Below, piece after piece: positions 44,663 through 56,824 of a stretch of 64,000 nt of DNA. Both the position numbers and the translations under genes were made by a program. Within the stretch, counting starts at the first letter, position 1. Every line of letters begins with the position of its first letter. The notes beneath the pieces are model-generated. The model had not been told where the DNA came from. It worked only from the letters and a program-made list of their open reading frames with translations, and ran no database searches. The stretch is taken from assembly GCA_016861025.1 (NCBI GenBank), contig BOKO01000003.1, forward strand, positions 124,001 through 188,000, in the 5' to 3' direction. The stretch is from Chloroflexota bacterium (GTDB lineage: Bacteria; Chloroflexota; Anaerolineae; Caldilineales; Caldilineaceae).

Positions 44663-45421
44663 ATGACGACCACACCGATTCTACGCATCGACGATGTGTA
44701 CAAATCCTTCGGAGCGACTCAGGTGCTCAAGGGCTTCTCGCTCTCGATCCAGCCGCAGGAAGTGGTCGTGCTGGTCGGGCCTAGCGGCTCCGGCAAGAGT
44801 ACGCTGTTGCGCTGCATCAATTTGCTGCACCCGCCGACGTCGGGGCGCATCTGGCTGGAAGAAGAAGAGATCACGGCGCCGGGCGTCAACCACGACAGGG
44901 TGCGCCAACGCATCGGCATGGTCTTTCAAGACTTCAACCTTTTCACACACCTCACGGCGCTGGGCAACGTGATGATCGGGCTGACCAAAGTGCGCAAGAT
45001 GCACAAGAAAGAAGCGCACGATCTGGCGATGTTCGAGTTAGAGCGCGTCGGGTTGGTGGATCGCGCCGGGCACTATCCGGCGCAGCTCTCCGGCGGGCAG
45101 AAGCAGCGTGTGGCAATCGCGCGCGCGCTGGGCATGGATCCGCATATCATGCTCTTCGACGAACCGACTTCAGCGCTCGATCCAGAGCTGACCGGCGAGG
45201 TGCTCGAGGTGATGCAACAGCTTGCCAAAGAGGGAATGACCATGATCGTCGTCTCGCATGAGATGGGCTTTGCGCGGCAGGTCGCCAGTCGCGTGGTCTT
45301 TATGGAGGGCGGCGTCGTGGTTGAGGAGGGCCCGCCGCAGCAGATGTTCGAGCAACCGAAATATGAACGGACGCGCGCCTTCCTGCGCAAGATCACCGAC
45401 CTGGAAGGCGACGAGAAGTAA
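44663..45421 (+). CDS. Polar amino acid ABC transporter ATP-binding protein
   Basis: The ATPase of the polar amino acid importer, 252 residues from the ATG at 44663. Walker A is GPSGSGKSTLL, the Q-loop lies in IGMVFQDFNLFTHLTALGNV, the signature is QLSGGQKQRVAIARALG, Walker B IMLFDEPTSALDPE and the switch His VVSHEMGF. All catalytic residues are present. A GTG four codons upstream (44651) could also start the protein. It sits between the two permease genes, 16 bases after the first. This is the GlnQ/HisP type of subunit. Confidence 0.95.
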   Translation: MTTTPILRIDDVYKSFGATQVLKGFSLSIQPQEVVVLVGPSGSGKSTLLRCINLLHPPTSGRIWLEEEEITAPGVNHDRVRQRIGMVFQDFNLFTHLTALGNVMIGLTKVRKMHKKEAHDLAMFELERVGLVDRAGHYPAQLSGGQKQRVAIARALGMDPHIMLFDEPTSALDPELTGEVLEVMQQLAKEGMTMIVVSHEMGFARQVASRVVFMEGGVVVEEGPPQQMFEQPKYERTRAFLRKITDLEGDEK

Positions 45422-45442
45422 GCGTCGGGCTGGAAAGCAACC

Positions 45443-46126
45443 ATGCAAGCGTTTCTTGATTTGCTCAACAACGTAACGCCAGGTCTGTTGCAGGGAACGG
45501 TCATTACGCTGCAAATTGCAGCGGTGTCGCTGCTGCTCGGTATGGCGATCGGGCTGCCGGTTGGCGTCGGACGCGTATATGGGCCTGTTTGGCTGCAGCG
45601 TGTGCTTGGCGCGTATGTTACGCTTTTTCAAGGCACGCCGCTGCTGATTCAATTGTTCGTCGTCTATTACGGTCTGCCTGATCTGGGGTTGACCTTTGGG
45701 CGCATGGAAGCGGCGTTTCTGACGCTTGGCTTGAACAGCGGCGCCTATCAGGCCGAGTATCTGCGCGGTGCGCTGCAATCGGTGAGCGAAGGGCAGATGA
45801 CCGCAGCGCGCGCCATCGGTATGAGCAAATGGCAGGCAATTCGCAGCATCATTCTGCCCCAGGCGCTGCGCCTGGTGTTGCCAGCCTGGTCGAACGAAGT
45901 GATCGCTATGCTCAAGAACACGGCGGTCGTCTTTGTCATTGCCGTGCCCGACTTGATGACACAGGCAAAAAATCTTTCCAGCCGCTACTTTGCCCCGATC
46001 CCGATTTACATGACGGTCGCCGTTTTCTATATCATTTTGGTTGGAGCTGTTTACCTGATCCTACGCCAGGTTGAACGGAGGGTTCAGATACCGGGCTTGA
46101 CCGGGGACGCTGAGTCAGCCGCATGA
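45443..46126 (+). CDS. Polar amino acid ABC transporter permease, second
   Basis: A 227-residue HisMQ-type inner-membrane permease that completes the importer. Hydrophobic segments begin GLLQGTVITLQIAAVSLLLG. LFQGTPLLIQLFVVYYGLP is the conserved periplasmic-side block, and GAYQAEYLRGALQSVSEGQM is followed by the EAA loop AARAIGMSKWQAIRSIILPQ. The sequence differs clearly from the first permease, so the pair is a heterodimer and not a recent duplication. GGAA lies 8 bases upstream of the ATG. It is the last gene of the operon and converges on the BMP permease gene. Confidence 0.94.
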   Translation: MQAFLDLLNNVTPGLLQGTVITLQIAAVSLLLGMAIGLPVGVGRVYGPVWLQRVLGAYVTLFQGTPLLIQLFVVYYGLPDLGLTFGRMEAAFLTLGLNSGAYQAEYLRGALQSVSEGQMTAARAIGMSKWQAIRSIILPQALRLVLPAWSNEVIAMLKNTAVVFVIAVPDLMTQAKNLSSRYFAPIPIYMTVAVFYIILVGAVYLILRQVERRVQIPGLTGDAESAA

Positions 46127-46203
46127 GTTTTGCAGGGAAATTGTTGCCGCAAAGTTTCCCAAGAGCCTGGCTTGATGACCACCTTCCCAGAGTTATTTTT
46201 AGG

Positions 46204-47259
46204 TCAGGTTAGCTCGCTACGTCCAATGCTTGTCTGCGCTCGACGCCGCGCTGCCAGCCGATCCGCCAGTTGGTGCAGCGCCTCGCGGCTGGCGACGATC
46301 ACCAGTACGAGCACGCCCTGCAGCACCAGTGCGATCTCGCTCGGCACGTTGGTGATCAGCTCCATGCCCAGCGCTCCGGTCTGGATGGCGCTAAAGAAGA
46401 GGCCGTAGAAGAGCGCACCGGGCAGGCTGTTGTTGGCGACAATAGCGATCATGACGCCGTCCCAGGCGTAGTTGGCGCCCAGCCCGCGCAGGAAGCGATG
46501 CGGTCCGCCCATGATCAGCAGCCCGCCCGCCAGCCCTGCCAGCGCGCCGGTGAGCAACATCACGGTCACAAAGTTGCGGTCGACCGGACAGCCGCCCAGC
46601 CGCGCAAAGAGCGAGTTCTGCCCGCCGATGCGCCATTCGTAGCCTGGGCGCGTGCGCTTGAAGACAAACCACATCAACACCACCGCTGCCAGCATCCACA
46701 ACACGGCGCTGTTCCAGTCGCCAAACTCCGGCAGCCAGGCGTTGCGCGCAATCGCCGGCGTCATCGGCGAGTAGGCCGTCGCGTCCTTGAACGGGTAGGT
46801 GATCGCCCACAGCGTGAAATAGTCAGCCACGATGTTGAGCATCAGCGTCACGATGAATTCGCTCATGCCGAACGCCTGGCGTAGCAGTGCTGCCAGACCC
46901 GCCCACAACGCGCCGCCAAGCATTGCCAACAGCGCCAGCGTCGGGATCAGCAGCACTGGCGGCAGGTCGAGATAGAGGCCGCCGACCGTTGCCGCCAGCG
47001 CGCCCATCAGCAACTGCCCCGGCTGCCCCAGATTGATCGGCCCCGATGCAAAGGCGATGGCGGCGGAAAGCCCGGTCAGCACAAGCGGCACAGCGTTCTT
47101 GAAGGTCGTCGCCAGCGCGTAGGGGCTTCCGAGCGAGAACTCGAAGAGCGCCATATAACTCGCCAACGGATTGTAGCCTTGCGCCAGCATGATCACAGCG
47201 CCGATCAGCAGTGCGATGACAATGCCGAGCGCGGCGTTGAGTATCCTTTGCATGAGCAT
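46204..47259 (-). CDS. Nucleoside-type (BMP family) ABC transporter permease
   Basis: A 351-residue permease of the BPD_transp_2 family (YufP/NupP-like) with eight or more hydrophobic segments, starting ILNAALGIVIALLIGAVIMLA. Family blocks are FASGPINLGQPGQLLMGA, AFGMSEFIVTLMLNIVADYF and GLGANYAWDGVMIAIVANNS. The ATG at 47259 directly abuts the stop codon of the ATPase gene, so the two are translationally coupled. A second, YufQ-like permease is normally encoded next; here the following gene is convergent and unrelated, so the partner is missing from this locus. Confidence 0.92.
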   Translation of the reverse strand: MLMQRILNAALGIVIALLIGAVIMLAQGYNPLASYMALFEFSLGSPYALATTFKNAVPLVLTGLSAAIAFASGPINLGQPGQLLMGALAATVGGLYLDLPPVLLIPTLALLAMLGGALWAGLAALLRQAFGMSEFIVTLMLNIVADYFTLWAITYPFKDATAYSPMTPAIARNAWLPEFGDWNSAVLWMLAAVVLMWFVFKRTRPGYEWRIGGQNSLFARLGGCPVDRNFVTVMLLTGALAGLAGGLLIMGGPHRFLRGLGANYAWDGVMIAIVANNSLPGALFYGLFFSAIQTGALGMELITNVPSEIALVLQGVLVLVIVASREALHQLADRLAARRRAQTSIGRSELT

Positions 47260-48810
47260 CTATCGTTCTTCGTTCCCCTCCAACATATAGCGCCCCACCA
47301 GTTCGACCGTCGCCTCCTCCACCGGTACATCGGCGACGACCGCGCCACGATGCAGCACCACGATGCGGTCGGCCAGCAGGAAGATTTCCTCCAGGTTGGC
47401 GGAGATCAGCAAGAGCGCCCGCCCGGCGCGCCGCATTGCCAGCATCTGGTCGTGCACGTATTCGATGGAGCCGACGTCCAACCCACGCGTCGGCTGGTCG
47501 AGAAGGATGAAAGGGCTGTCGAGCAGCAGCTCGCGGCCCAGGATCACCTTCTGCTGGTTGCCGCCAGAGAGTGCACGCAGCGGCGCTGAACGTCCCGGCA
47601 TCACCACATTGAAGGTGGCCGCCAGCTGGTCGGTGAAACGCTGCGCTGCACCGCCATCGAGCAGCAGCCCGCGCCAGCGCGTCAGGTCGCGGTTGAGGCG
47701 GTGGTGCGTCATAATCGCATTCTCCGTCACCGACGCCGGCAGGCTGCCACCCATCCGCCCGCGATCTTGCGGCACGTAGGCGATGGCGCGACGACGCACC
47801 AGGATCGGCGCATGCGTGATCTCTTCGCCACCGACGCGGATCGTCCCCGCCGTCGGTCGCAGCAGGCCGGTGATAGCGTTGACCAGCTCAAGCTGGCCGT
47901 TGCCCTCAACGCCCGCAATGCCGACCAGCTCGCCGGCGCGCACACGCAGGCTGACATCCTTGAGCCGCACGCGGCCATGTGCATCCTCGTAACGCAGCCC
48001 GTCGATGGCGAAGATCACATCGCCAGGCGGCTGCGGCGTGCGCCGCGAGGTGAAGAGCACCTCGCGCCCGACCATCAGCGCAGCCAGTTCAGCGCGCGTC
48101 GTCCCGGCGGCGGACTGCGTGGCGACGACACGCCCTTTGCGCAGCACCGTCACGCGGTCGGAAAGTTCGAGCACTTCTTCCAGCCGGTGTGAGATGAAGA
48201 TGATCGTGTGCCCCTCGTTGCGCAGCTCGCGCAATTCGGCGAAGAGCTGCGGAATCTCCTGCGGCGTCAGCACGGCGGTCGGTTCATCGAGAATGAGCAC
48301 CGAGACATCGCGATAGAGCAGCTTGAGGATTTCCACCTTCTGCCGCGCCGCCACGGAGATGTCGGCCACCTGGGCGTCGGGGTCGAGCGCAAAATGAAAG
48401 CGGTCGATGATCGCCTGGACTGACTGCCGGGCGCGTTTCCGGTCGATGCGTCCAAGCCAGTCCACCGGCTCGGCGCCGAGCACGATGTTCTCCCACACCG
48501 TATACTCGTTGACGAGCACAATCTCCTGGTGCACCATGCCGATGCCGGCGGCGATGGCTTCGCCGGGCGAGCGAAAGCGCACACTGCGCCCCTGATAGAT
48601 GATCTCGCCGCGATCGTGGTGGATCAGGCCGTAGAGCACCTTCATTAGCGTGCTTTTGCCCGCGCCGTTTTCACCGACCAACGCGTGAATCTCGCCGTCG
48701 GCAAAGCTCACCGTCACATCGTCCAGCGCCAACACGTTGGGTGGATAGACCTTGACGACGCCGCGCATGTCGATGAGCGCGGGGGTGAGAGGCGAGGGGC
48801 GAGTTGCCAC
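47260..48810 (-). CDS. Nucleoside-type (BMP family) ABC transporter ATPase, two domains
   Basis: A double-ATPase subunit (516 residues) of the YufO/NupO type. The first half has VGENGAGKSTLMKVLYGL and VLILDEPTAVLTPQE; the second has GIAGVEGNGQLELV (degenerate Walker A, usual for the family) and LSGGNQQKVILGRELL with FILLDQPTRGLD. The start is GTG at 48810 with AGGA 6 bases upstream. The first codons (ATRPSPLTPA) are encoded by a CGCCCCTCGCC-like sequence resembling the heptad arms at 34158-34281, so the N-terminus may be partly repeat-derived. It is separated from the lipoprotein gene by a 17-bp hairpin. Confidence 0.94.
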   Translation of the reverse strand: MATRPSPLTPALIDMRGVVKVYPPNVLALDDVTVSFADGEIHALVGENGAGKSTLMKVLYGLIHHDRGEIIYQGRSVRFRSPGEAIAAGIGMVHQEIVLVNEYTVWENIVLGAEPVDWLGRIDRKRARQSVQAIIDRFHFALDPDAQVADISVAARQKVEILKLLYRDVSVLILDEPTAVLTPQEIPQLFAELRELRNEGHTIIFISHRLEEVLELSDRVTVLRKGRVVATQSAAGTTRAELAALMVGREVLFTSRRTPQPPGDVIFAIDGLRYEDAHGRVRLKDVSLRVRAGELVGIAGVEGNGQLELVNAITGLLRPTAGTIRVGGEEITHAPILVRRRAIAYVPQDRGRMGGSLPASVTENAIMTHHRLNRDLTRWRGLLLDGGAAQRFTDQLAATFNVVMPGRSAPLRALSGGNQQKVILGRELLLDSPFILLDQPTRGLDVGSIEYVHDQMLAMRRAGRALLLISANLEEIFLLADRIVVLHRGAVVADVPVEEATVELVGRYMLEGNEER

Positions 48811-48838
48811 GGGCGATCCTTTCTTGACGGAAAGATTA

Positions 48839-48875
48839 CGCCATCCGATGCGGCTCGCAGCCGCATCGGATGGCG
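48839..48875. terminator. 17-bp perfect hairpin between BMP lipoprotein and ATPase genes
   Basis: CGCCATCCGATGCGGCT and its exact complement are separated by a 3-base loop. There is no U-tract. In an ABC operon this position fits an mRNA-stabilising or partly terminating structure that lets the binding protein be made in excess. Confidence 0.7.
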
Positions 48876-48905
48876 ATAATGAGACCCTGGGGTTCGCAAC
48901 CGCAT

Positions 48906-49958
48906 CTACTGCCAGACGTCGCGGCCGTCATAGAGGTCGATCTTGAGCGTCCCGTCGATGATCTGCTGGCGAAGCTCAGCAATTTTTGCTTCGATGGCGT
49001 CAGGCAACACCTTGACCTGCGCTTCGGTGACAAGATCGACGCCGCCGCTGGCCAGGCCATATTCCAACACTGCGCCGGGCTGATAGCTGCCGTCAACAAT
49101 GCTCTTATAGACATCCTGGATCGCTCTACCCACGTCCTTGATATCGCTGGCGACGACGAAGCCTGGCTCCAGGTCGTTCTGGTTCGTGTCCACGCCGATG
49201 GCGTAGAGGCCGCGTTCACGCGCCGCCTGCAGCACACCGATCCCCGCCGCAGCCGCCACCTGGAAGACGACATCCGCCTTCTGGTCGTAGAGCTGAAGCG
49301 CGGCCTGTTTGCCCTTCGCTGCATCGTCCCATGCGCCGCCAAGCGATTTCTTTTCCACACGAATCTCCGGATCGACCGACTGCGCGCCCTTCTCGTAGGC
49401 ATAAATGAAGGCGTTGACGACTGGATCAACATCGCCGCCGACCACGCCCACGATCTTGTCCGGGTTGATGTTGGGCACGCTCGTGTCGGTGGTCAACATG
49501 CCTGCTGCGACGCCGGCCAGATAGGCGCTCTCTTCCTCGATGAAGTCGACTGAAGTGATGGTGTTGGCGTCGTTCTGCACAACAGTGTCGATGTTGACGA
49601 AAATTTTATTCGGATTTCTGTCTGCGATCGCCTTGAGCTGATCTTCGAAGCCGTAGGAGATAACGAAGATCACGTCGGCGTAGTTGACGGCAGCTTGCAG
49701 CGATGGCTCGTACTTACCGGCGTCGAAGTTGGCTTCGATGGTGCGCGTCTCAACGCCGTACTCGGCGGCCAGCGCATCGATGCCCGCCTGCCCGGAGTCA
49801 TAGAAGGCGTTGTCGCCCAGCGCACCGTTGATCAAGTAAACGATGCGCTTGGGCGGCGCAGCTTCCGACGATGCGCCTGGCTGGGAAACCGGCGTCGCCG
49901 CACAGCCCGCCAGCAAGACCAGGATTGGCAAGAAGATTGCAATAAAACGCCTGGACAT
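48906..49958 (-). CDS. BMP-family substrate-binding lipoprotein
   Basis: A membrane-anchored receptor of about 350 residues for nucleosides or related ligands, feeding the ATPase and permease downstream. The lipoprotein signal MSRRFIAIFLPILVLLAGC has lipobox LAGC. Family blocks are IVYLINGALGDNAFYDSGQA, NYADVIFVISYGFEDQL, NKIFVNIDTVVQNDANTITS, EESAYLAGVAAGMLT and VDPVVNAFIYAYEKGAQ. I chose the second of two tandem ATGs because AGGAGG lies 5 bases upstream of it; the open frame to 50123 runs into the neighbouring gene. The ligand cannot be identified by eye; PnrA-like proteins bind purine nucleosides. Confidence 0.93.
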   Translation of the reverse strand: MSRRFIAIFLPILVLLAGCAATPVSQPGASSEAAPPKRIVYLINGALGDNAFYDSGQAGIDALAAEYGVETRTIEANFDAGKYEPSLQAAVNYADVIFVISYGFEDQLKAIADRNPNKIFVNIDTVVQNDANTITSVDFIEEESAYLAGVAAGMLTTDTSVPNINPDKIVGVVGGDVDPVVNAFIYAYEKGAQSVDPEIRVEKKSLGGAWDDAAKGKQAALQLYDQKADVVFQVAAAAGIGVLQAARERGLYAIGVDTNQNDLEPGFVVASDIKDVGRAIQDVYKSIVDGSYQPGAVLEYGLASGGVDLVTEAQVKVLPDAIEAKIAELRQQIIDGTLKIDLYDGRDVWQ

Positions 49959-50094
49959 CATAGCCTCCTCTTTTACTGAGTTCCACGTTATCGCATCATA
50001 TCCACCGCAATCTTCCAGAAAGCTTTGGCGCTTCCTGGAAAGGCAAAAAATAACTTGCTTGCATTGTTTTGGTCGATTCAGACCGTCACCCTCT

Positions 50095-50472
50095 TCATTT
50101 TTCCGTGATCTCAAGCGCCACATGCGCCGCCTTGCTGCGCGAAAAACGCCCCATCAGATTGAAGAGGTGAAATTGCCAGCCATATTTCTTCGCAAGACGT
50201 TGCTGCTGTTTTTGATCGCTGGCTGGGTCGTCGAGCACATGCGCCTGCGCTTCCACCCACTCGCTCTTTGGTGCGCCGCGCGCGTCGCTGATGGCAATAC
50301 GCACTCGCCCGTTGTTGCGGATGCGTTTCACCTTTCCACTATTGTCAAGCGTCCATACGTAGAGTTTGCCGTCCTCGGCAGCCACCCAAACCGGCGTAAT
50401 CACGCCCTCGCCGCTCTTGCGGAAGGTTTCGAGAGCGATGTAGGTTGGGTTGCCGATTTCCTGAAATGTCAT
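50095..50472 (-). CDS. PPOX-class split-barrel flavin/F420-dependent oxidoreductase
   Basis: A 125-residue single-domain enzyme of the pyridoxamine-phosphate-oxidase-like split-barrel superfamily. Visible blocks are YIALETFRKSGEGVITPVWV, LYVWTLDNSGKVKRIRNN and VRIAISDARGAPKSEWVEA. In particular, KVKRIRNNGRVRIAI matches the F420/FMN-dependent (Rv-type) group, whose members reduce small unsaturated compounds. Whether F420 or FMN is used cannot be told from sequence reading. The ATG has GAGGAG about 7 bases upstream. It follows the VOC protein gene by 28 bases on the same strand. Confidence 0.82.
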   Translation of the reverse strand: MTFQEIGNPTYIALETFRKSGEGVITPVWVAAEDGKLYVWTLDNSGKVKRIRNNGRVRIAISDARGAPKSEWVEAQAHVLDDPASDQKQQQRLAKKYGWQFHLFNLMGRFSRSKAAHVALEITEK

Positions 50473-50500
50473 CGAGATGCTCCTCTTTGCCGCTTTCGGA

Positions 50501-51361
50501 TCAATTCAAATGGTTCAGAAGGATGCGATTGCCCGACGGATCAAGAACCGACCAACCTTCATCTGTTGCGTTGACCTCAATGCCGGAGATGCGCAATCCA
50601 TCAACAATTTCTGTAAGAATCATTGAATTCGGCACAACCAATTGAAAATCCAGCAGACGTGCAGCAGTCGGCGGCGGCGGCGGCGCACCAATGCCGGCCC
50701 ATGTGTTCAGCCCCAGGTGGTGATGATAGCCGCCCGCCGATACGAACGCCGCCTGCCCGCCGAAGCGCTGCATCAGATCGAGTCCGAGCAGATCGACATA
50801 GAAGTGTTCCGCAGCAGCCAGGTCGGCGACATGCAGGTGGACATGCCCCATGACGGTGTGCGGGTCGATGCCTTCCCACGGTGCACGTGTGCGATCCGCC
50901 GCCACCAGCCCGCGCACGTCAAGCGGATCGGTGGTCATGCCCAGGCTGCCCTTGACGAAGGGCCACTCGCGCCGCGGGCGGTCGCGGTAGATTTCGATGC
51001 CATGGCCGTCGGGATCGGAGAGGTAGAGCGCCTCGCTGACGCCGTGGTCGCTGGCGCCGTCGATGGGCGTCTGCGTGGCGAGCAGATGGTTGAGCACGCG
51101 CGACAACGCCACACGGTCGGGCGTCAATAGGGCAAAGTGATAGAGACCGGTGCGTCCACGCTGCACAGGCAGCGCATCCGGCTGTTCGACCAGCGTCAGC
51201 AACACGTCCTGGTCGGCGCCGAGTGCAGCGGCTCCATCCTCACGGCGCAAGAGACGCAGCCCGATGCGTTCCTGATAATAGCGCAGCGAGCGGTCGAGAT
51301 CGCGCACGACGAGCCGCACTGCGCCGCAGCGCATGGCAGGATCCATTTTTACAGTTTTCAT
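50501..51361 (-). CDS. VOC-family protein, CatE-like (two glyoxalase domains)
   Basis: A 286-residue cytoplasmic protein with two vicinal-oxygen-chelate modules. The N-terminal module is VRLVVRDLDRSLRYYQERIG to about residue 125. The C-terminal one begins HTVMGHVHLHVADLAAAEHFYVD. Metal ligands of the catechol 2,3-dioxygenase type are visible: GRTGLYHFAL (His), DPDGHGIEIY (Glu), HVHLHV and GYHHHLGLNTW. It resembles Bacillus CatE, an extradiol dioxygenase, but glyoxalase-like functions are equally possible. It begins 5 bases after the amidohydrolase stop, indicating one operon. Confidence 0.85.
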   Translation of the reverse strand: MKTVKMDPAMRCGAVRLVVRDLDRSLRYYQERIGLRLLRREDGAAALGADQDVLLTLVEQPDALPVQRGRTGLYHFALLTPDRVALSRVLNHLLATQTPIDGASDHGVSEALYLSDPDGHGIEIYRDRPRREWPFVKGSLGMTTDPLDVRGLVAADRTRAPWEGIDPHTVMGHVHLHVADLAAAEHFYVDLLGLDLMQRFGGQAAFVSAGGYHHHLGLNTWAGIGAPPPPPTAARLLDFQLVVPNSMILTEIVDGLRISGIEVNATDEGWSVLDPSGNRILLNHLN

Positions 51362-51366
51362 CTTGA

Positions 51367-52980
<1,614 letters not shown>

Positions 52981-53002
52981 GTTGTGTGCTCAGCATTTTG
53001 CA

Positions 53003-53036
53003 ACCTTCCCGGAGGCTCCAGAGCTTCCGGGAAGGT
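53003..53036. terminator. Long hairpin between dipeptide SBP and amidohydrolase genes
   Basis: ACCTTCCCGGAGGCTC and a right arm complementary at 15 of 16 positions (one G-U) flank only 2 bases, so the effective loop is about 8. It lies 12 bases after the stop of the binding protein gene. There is no U-tract on the minus strand; it is likely a stabilising or attenuating hairpin or a dispersed repeat. Confidence 0.65.
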
Positions 53037-53047
53037 GAGTTATTCGT

Positions 53048-54775
<1,728 letters not shown>

Positions 54776-54842
54776 GGTTTCTCCTTTTTGATTCAATGAC
54801 GTGTATCGATATTGGTGCACCCCGTCGGGACGCTGCGGCGTC

Positions 54843-55763
54843 TCAGCGGGCGGAATAGGGATCAAAGGCGTCGCGCAACCCATCGCCGATATAGTTGATC
54901 GACATGCTCGTGATGAAGATCATCAGCCCAGGGAAGATCATGAGCCACGGCGCGCGCAGCGCGTATGCCTGCGCGGTGGCGAGCAGATTTCCCCACGACG
55001 GTGTGGGCGGCTGCACGCCAAAGCCAAGATAGCTCAGCCCCGACTCGGTGATGATGGCGTAGGCGACCAGCAGCGTCCCCTGCACGATGATCAGGCTGAC
55101 GGTGTTGGGCAGAATATGTCGGCTCATAATGCGGCTGTGCCCGGCGCCAATATTCTCCGCCGCCAGCACAAAGTCGCGATGCTTGAGACGCAGAAATTCG
55201 CCGCGCACGATGCGCGCAGGCCACATCCACGACAGCACGGCAATGACAAAAATGACGATGAGCACGCTGCTGGTCAAACCGAGCGCCGGAATCTCGCGCA
55301 GCAGCGTGGCGATCAAAATCAGCACAAAGAGCGTCGGCAAGGTCAGAAAGCCGTCGGTGATGCGCATGAGTGCGTTGTCGACAAATCCGCCGAAGTAACC
55401 CGCCACCATGCCGACGATCACGCCGATCAGCAAAGAGAGCAGCGTGGCGCTCAGCCCGACCGTGAGCGAGATGCGCCCGCCGTAGAGCGTGCGCGTGAAG
55501 ACATCGCGCCCCAGGTCGTCGGTGCCAAACCAGTGCTGCAGCGACGGCGGTTGCAGCGCATTGGTCGGATTCTGCTGCGTCGGCTCGTAACGGCTGAGCG
55601 GCGCCAGGACAGCGCTGGCGATCACCAGCCCAAGCATGACAATGGCGACCACTGCCAGCCGATGGCGCAGAAAGCGCCGCCAGATCAGGACGCGCAGCGG
55701 CGCGGCTTCCGTCATTTTGCGGGCGGACGGCGCAAAGGCGTCGTTCAACGTCAGCTCACTCAT
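54843..55763 (-). CDS. Dipeptide-type ABC transporter permease, DppC/OppC-like
   Basis: A 306-residue inner-membrane permease. The N-terminal OppC_N segment contains LRVLIWRRFLRHRLAVVAIVM, and the transporter core has about five more spans (LSLLIGVIVGMVAGYFGGFV and others). The family motif HWFGTDDLGRDVFTRTLYG is intact, and the EAA loop is in NIGAGHSRIMSRHILPNTVS. The start at 55763 overlaps the upstream permease stop by 8 bases (ATGAGTGA), so the pair is translationally coupled. It ends in an RDAFDPYSAR tail typical of DppC. Confidence 0.95.
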   Translation of the reverse strand: MSELTLNDAFAPSARKMTEAAPLRVLIWRRFLRHRLAVVAIVMLGLVIASAVLAPLSRYEPTQQNPTNALQPPSLQHWFGTDDLGRDVFTRTLYGGRISLTVGLSATLLSLLIGVIVGMVAGYFGGFVDNALMRITDGFLTLPTLFVLILIATLLREIPALGLTSSVLIVIFVIAVLSWMWPARIVRGEFLRLKHRDFVLAAENIGAGHSRIMSRHILPNTVSLIIVQGTLLVAYAIITESGLSYLGFGVQPPTPSWGNLLATAQAYALRAPWLMIFPGLMIFITSMSINYIGDGLRDAFDPYSAR

Positions 55764-56730
55764 AGCGCACCCGCGGATCGAGCCGTGCATAGAGCATGTC
55801 GGCGATCAAGTTGGCGAGAATGATCAGGACGGCGTTGATCATGATGATCGCCATCAAAACCGGATAGTCGCGCCCGCGCGCCGCCTCCCAGAACAGTCGC
55901 CCCATGCCGGGCCACGAAAAGATCGTCTCGATGAAGAGCGCGCCGGCAAAGACCGAGGGCAGATCGAGCGCAATCATGGTGATCAGCGGGATAACCGCGT
56001 TGCGTCCGGCGTGGCTGTAGACCACGCTGCGCCGCGGCAAACCTTTGGCAATCGCCGTGCGCACATAGTCGGCGTTGAGCGTCTCCAACATGCTGGCGCG
56101 GAAGAAACGCGAGTACCACGCCACCCACGCCGAGCAGAGCACGGCGACCGGCAAAATCATGTGCCAGATCAGATCGGCAAGGGTTTTGGGCGCGCCGAGG
56201 GTGTACATGCCGCCCGCCGGCAACAGCGGTCCGCCGGTGAAAGGGTTGTCGAGCCACACGTAGAAGATCAAAATGGCGACCAGCCCCAGCCAGTAGACCG
56301 GCACCGACTGCCCCGCGAAGGAAAGCGTCGTCACCAGATAGTCGAACCAGGAATACTGGCGCAGCGCCGACAGTGCGCCAAGCGGGATCGCAATCAGCAC
56401 GGTCAGGATGAAGGCAGCGCCCACGAGCAGCAGCGTGTTTGGCACGCGTTCGCCGATCATCTCCGCCACGGGGCGATTGGTCTTGATCGAACGCCCCAAA
56501 TCGCCTTGCGCAACCGACGAGATCCAGGTGATGTATTGCACGTGCAGCGGCTGATCCAGACCGAGGCGGGCGCGCAGTTGTTCACGCTGCTCCGCCGTGA
56601 TATTCGGATTGCGCTCCGCCTGCGCCAGAGGCCCGCCCGGCGCCGAACGAACCACCAGAAACAGCACAATGCTCAGTACAAAGAGCAAGGGAATTGCGTG
56701 CAAAAGCCGTTGTAAGAAATATGTCCGCAT
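55756..56730 (-). CDS. Dipeptide-type ABC transporter permease, DppB/OppB-like
   Basis: A 324-residue inner-membrane permease. It begins MRTYFLQRLLHAIPLLFVLS, the conserved first span of DppB, followed by APGGPLAQAERNPNITAEQR and LGLDQPLHVQYITWI. The EAA loop is YVRTAIAKGLPRRSVVYSHA. It is the first gene of a minus-strand unit (DppB, DppC, binding protein, then amidohydrolase and others) that contains no DppD/DppF ATPase. No clear ribosome site precedes the ATG. The promoter at 56825-56853 gives a leader of about 88 bases. Confidence 0.95.
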   Translation of the reverse strand: MRTYFLQRLLHAIPLLFVLSIVLFLVVRSAPGGPLAQAERNPNITAEQREQLRARLGLDQPLHVQYITWISSVAQGDLGRSIKTNRPVAEMIGERVPNTLLLVGAAFILTVLIAIPLGALSALRQYSWFDYLVTTLSFAGQSVPVYWLGLVAILIFYVWLDNPFTGGPLLPAGGMYTLGAPKTLADLIWHMILPVAVLCSAWVAWYSRFFRASMLETLNADYVRTAIAKGLPRRSVVYSHAGRNAVIPLITMIALDLPSVFAGALFIETIFSWPGMGRLFWEAARGRDYPVLMAIIMINAVLIILANLIADMLYARLDPRVRYE

Positions 56731-56824
56731 TTGTTATCAGCGTATGGTCGAGGAAGAACAGCGACCGGCAACAATGATTCAATTGTAGTGCAGCGATGCA
56801 AGCCACGGTTGATCGAGACACGAT

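Noticed and set aside
54801..56715. Long plus-strand frames opposite the dipeptide permease genes
   Set aside because: Their translations are Arg/His/Gln-rich with no domains and are antisense to clear permease genes.
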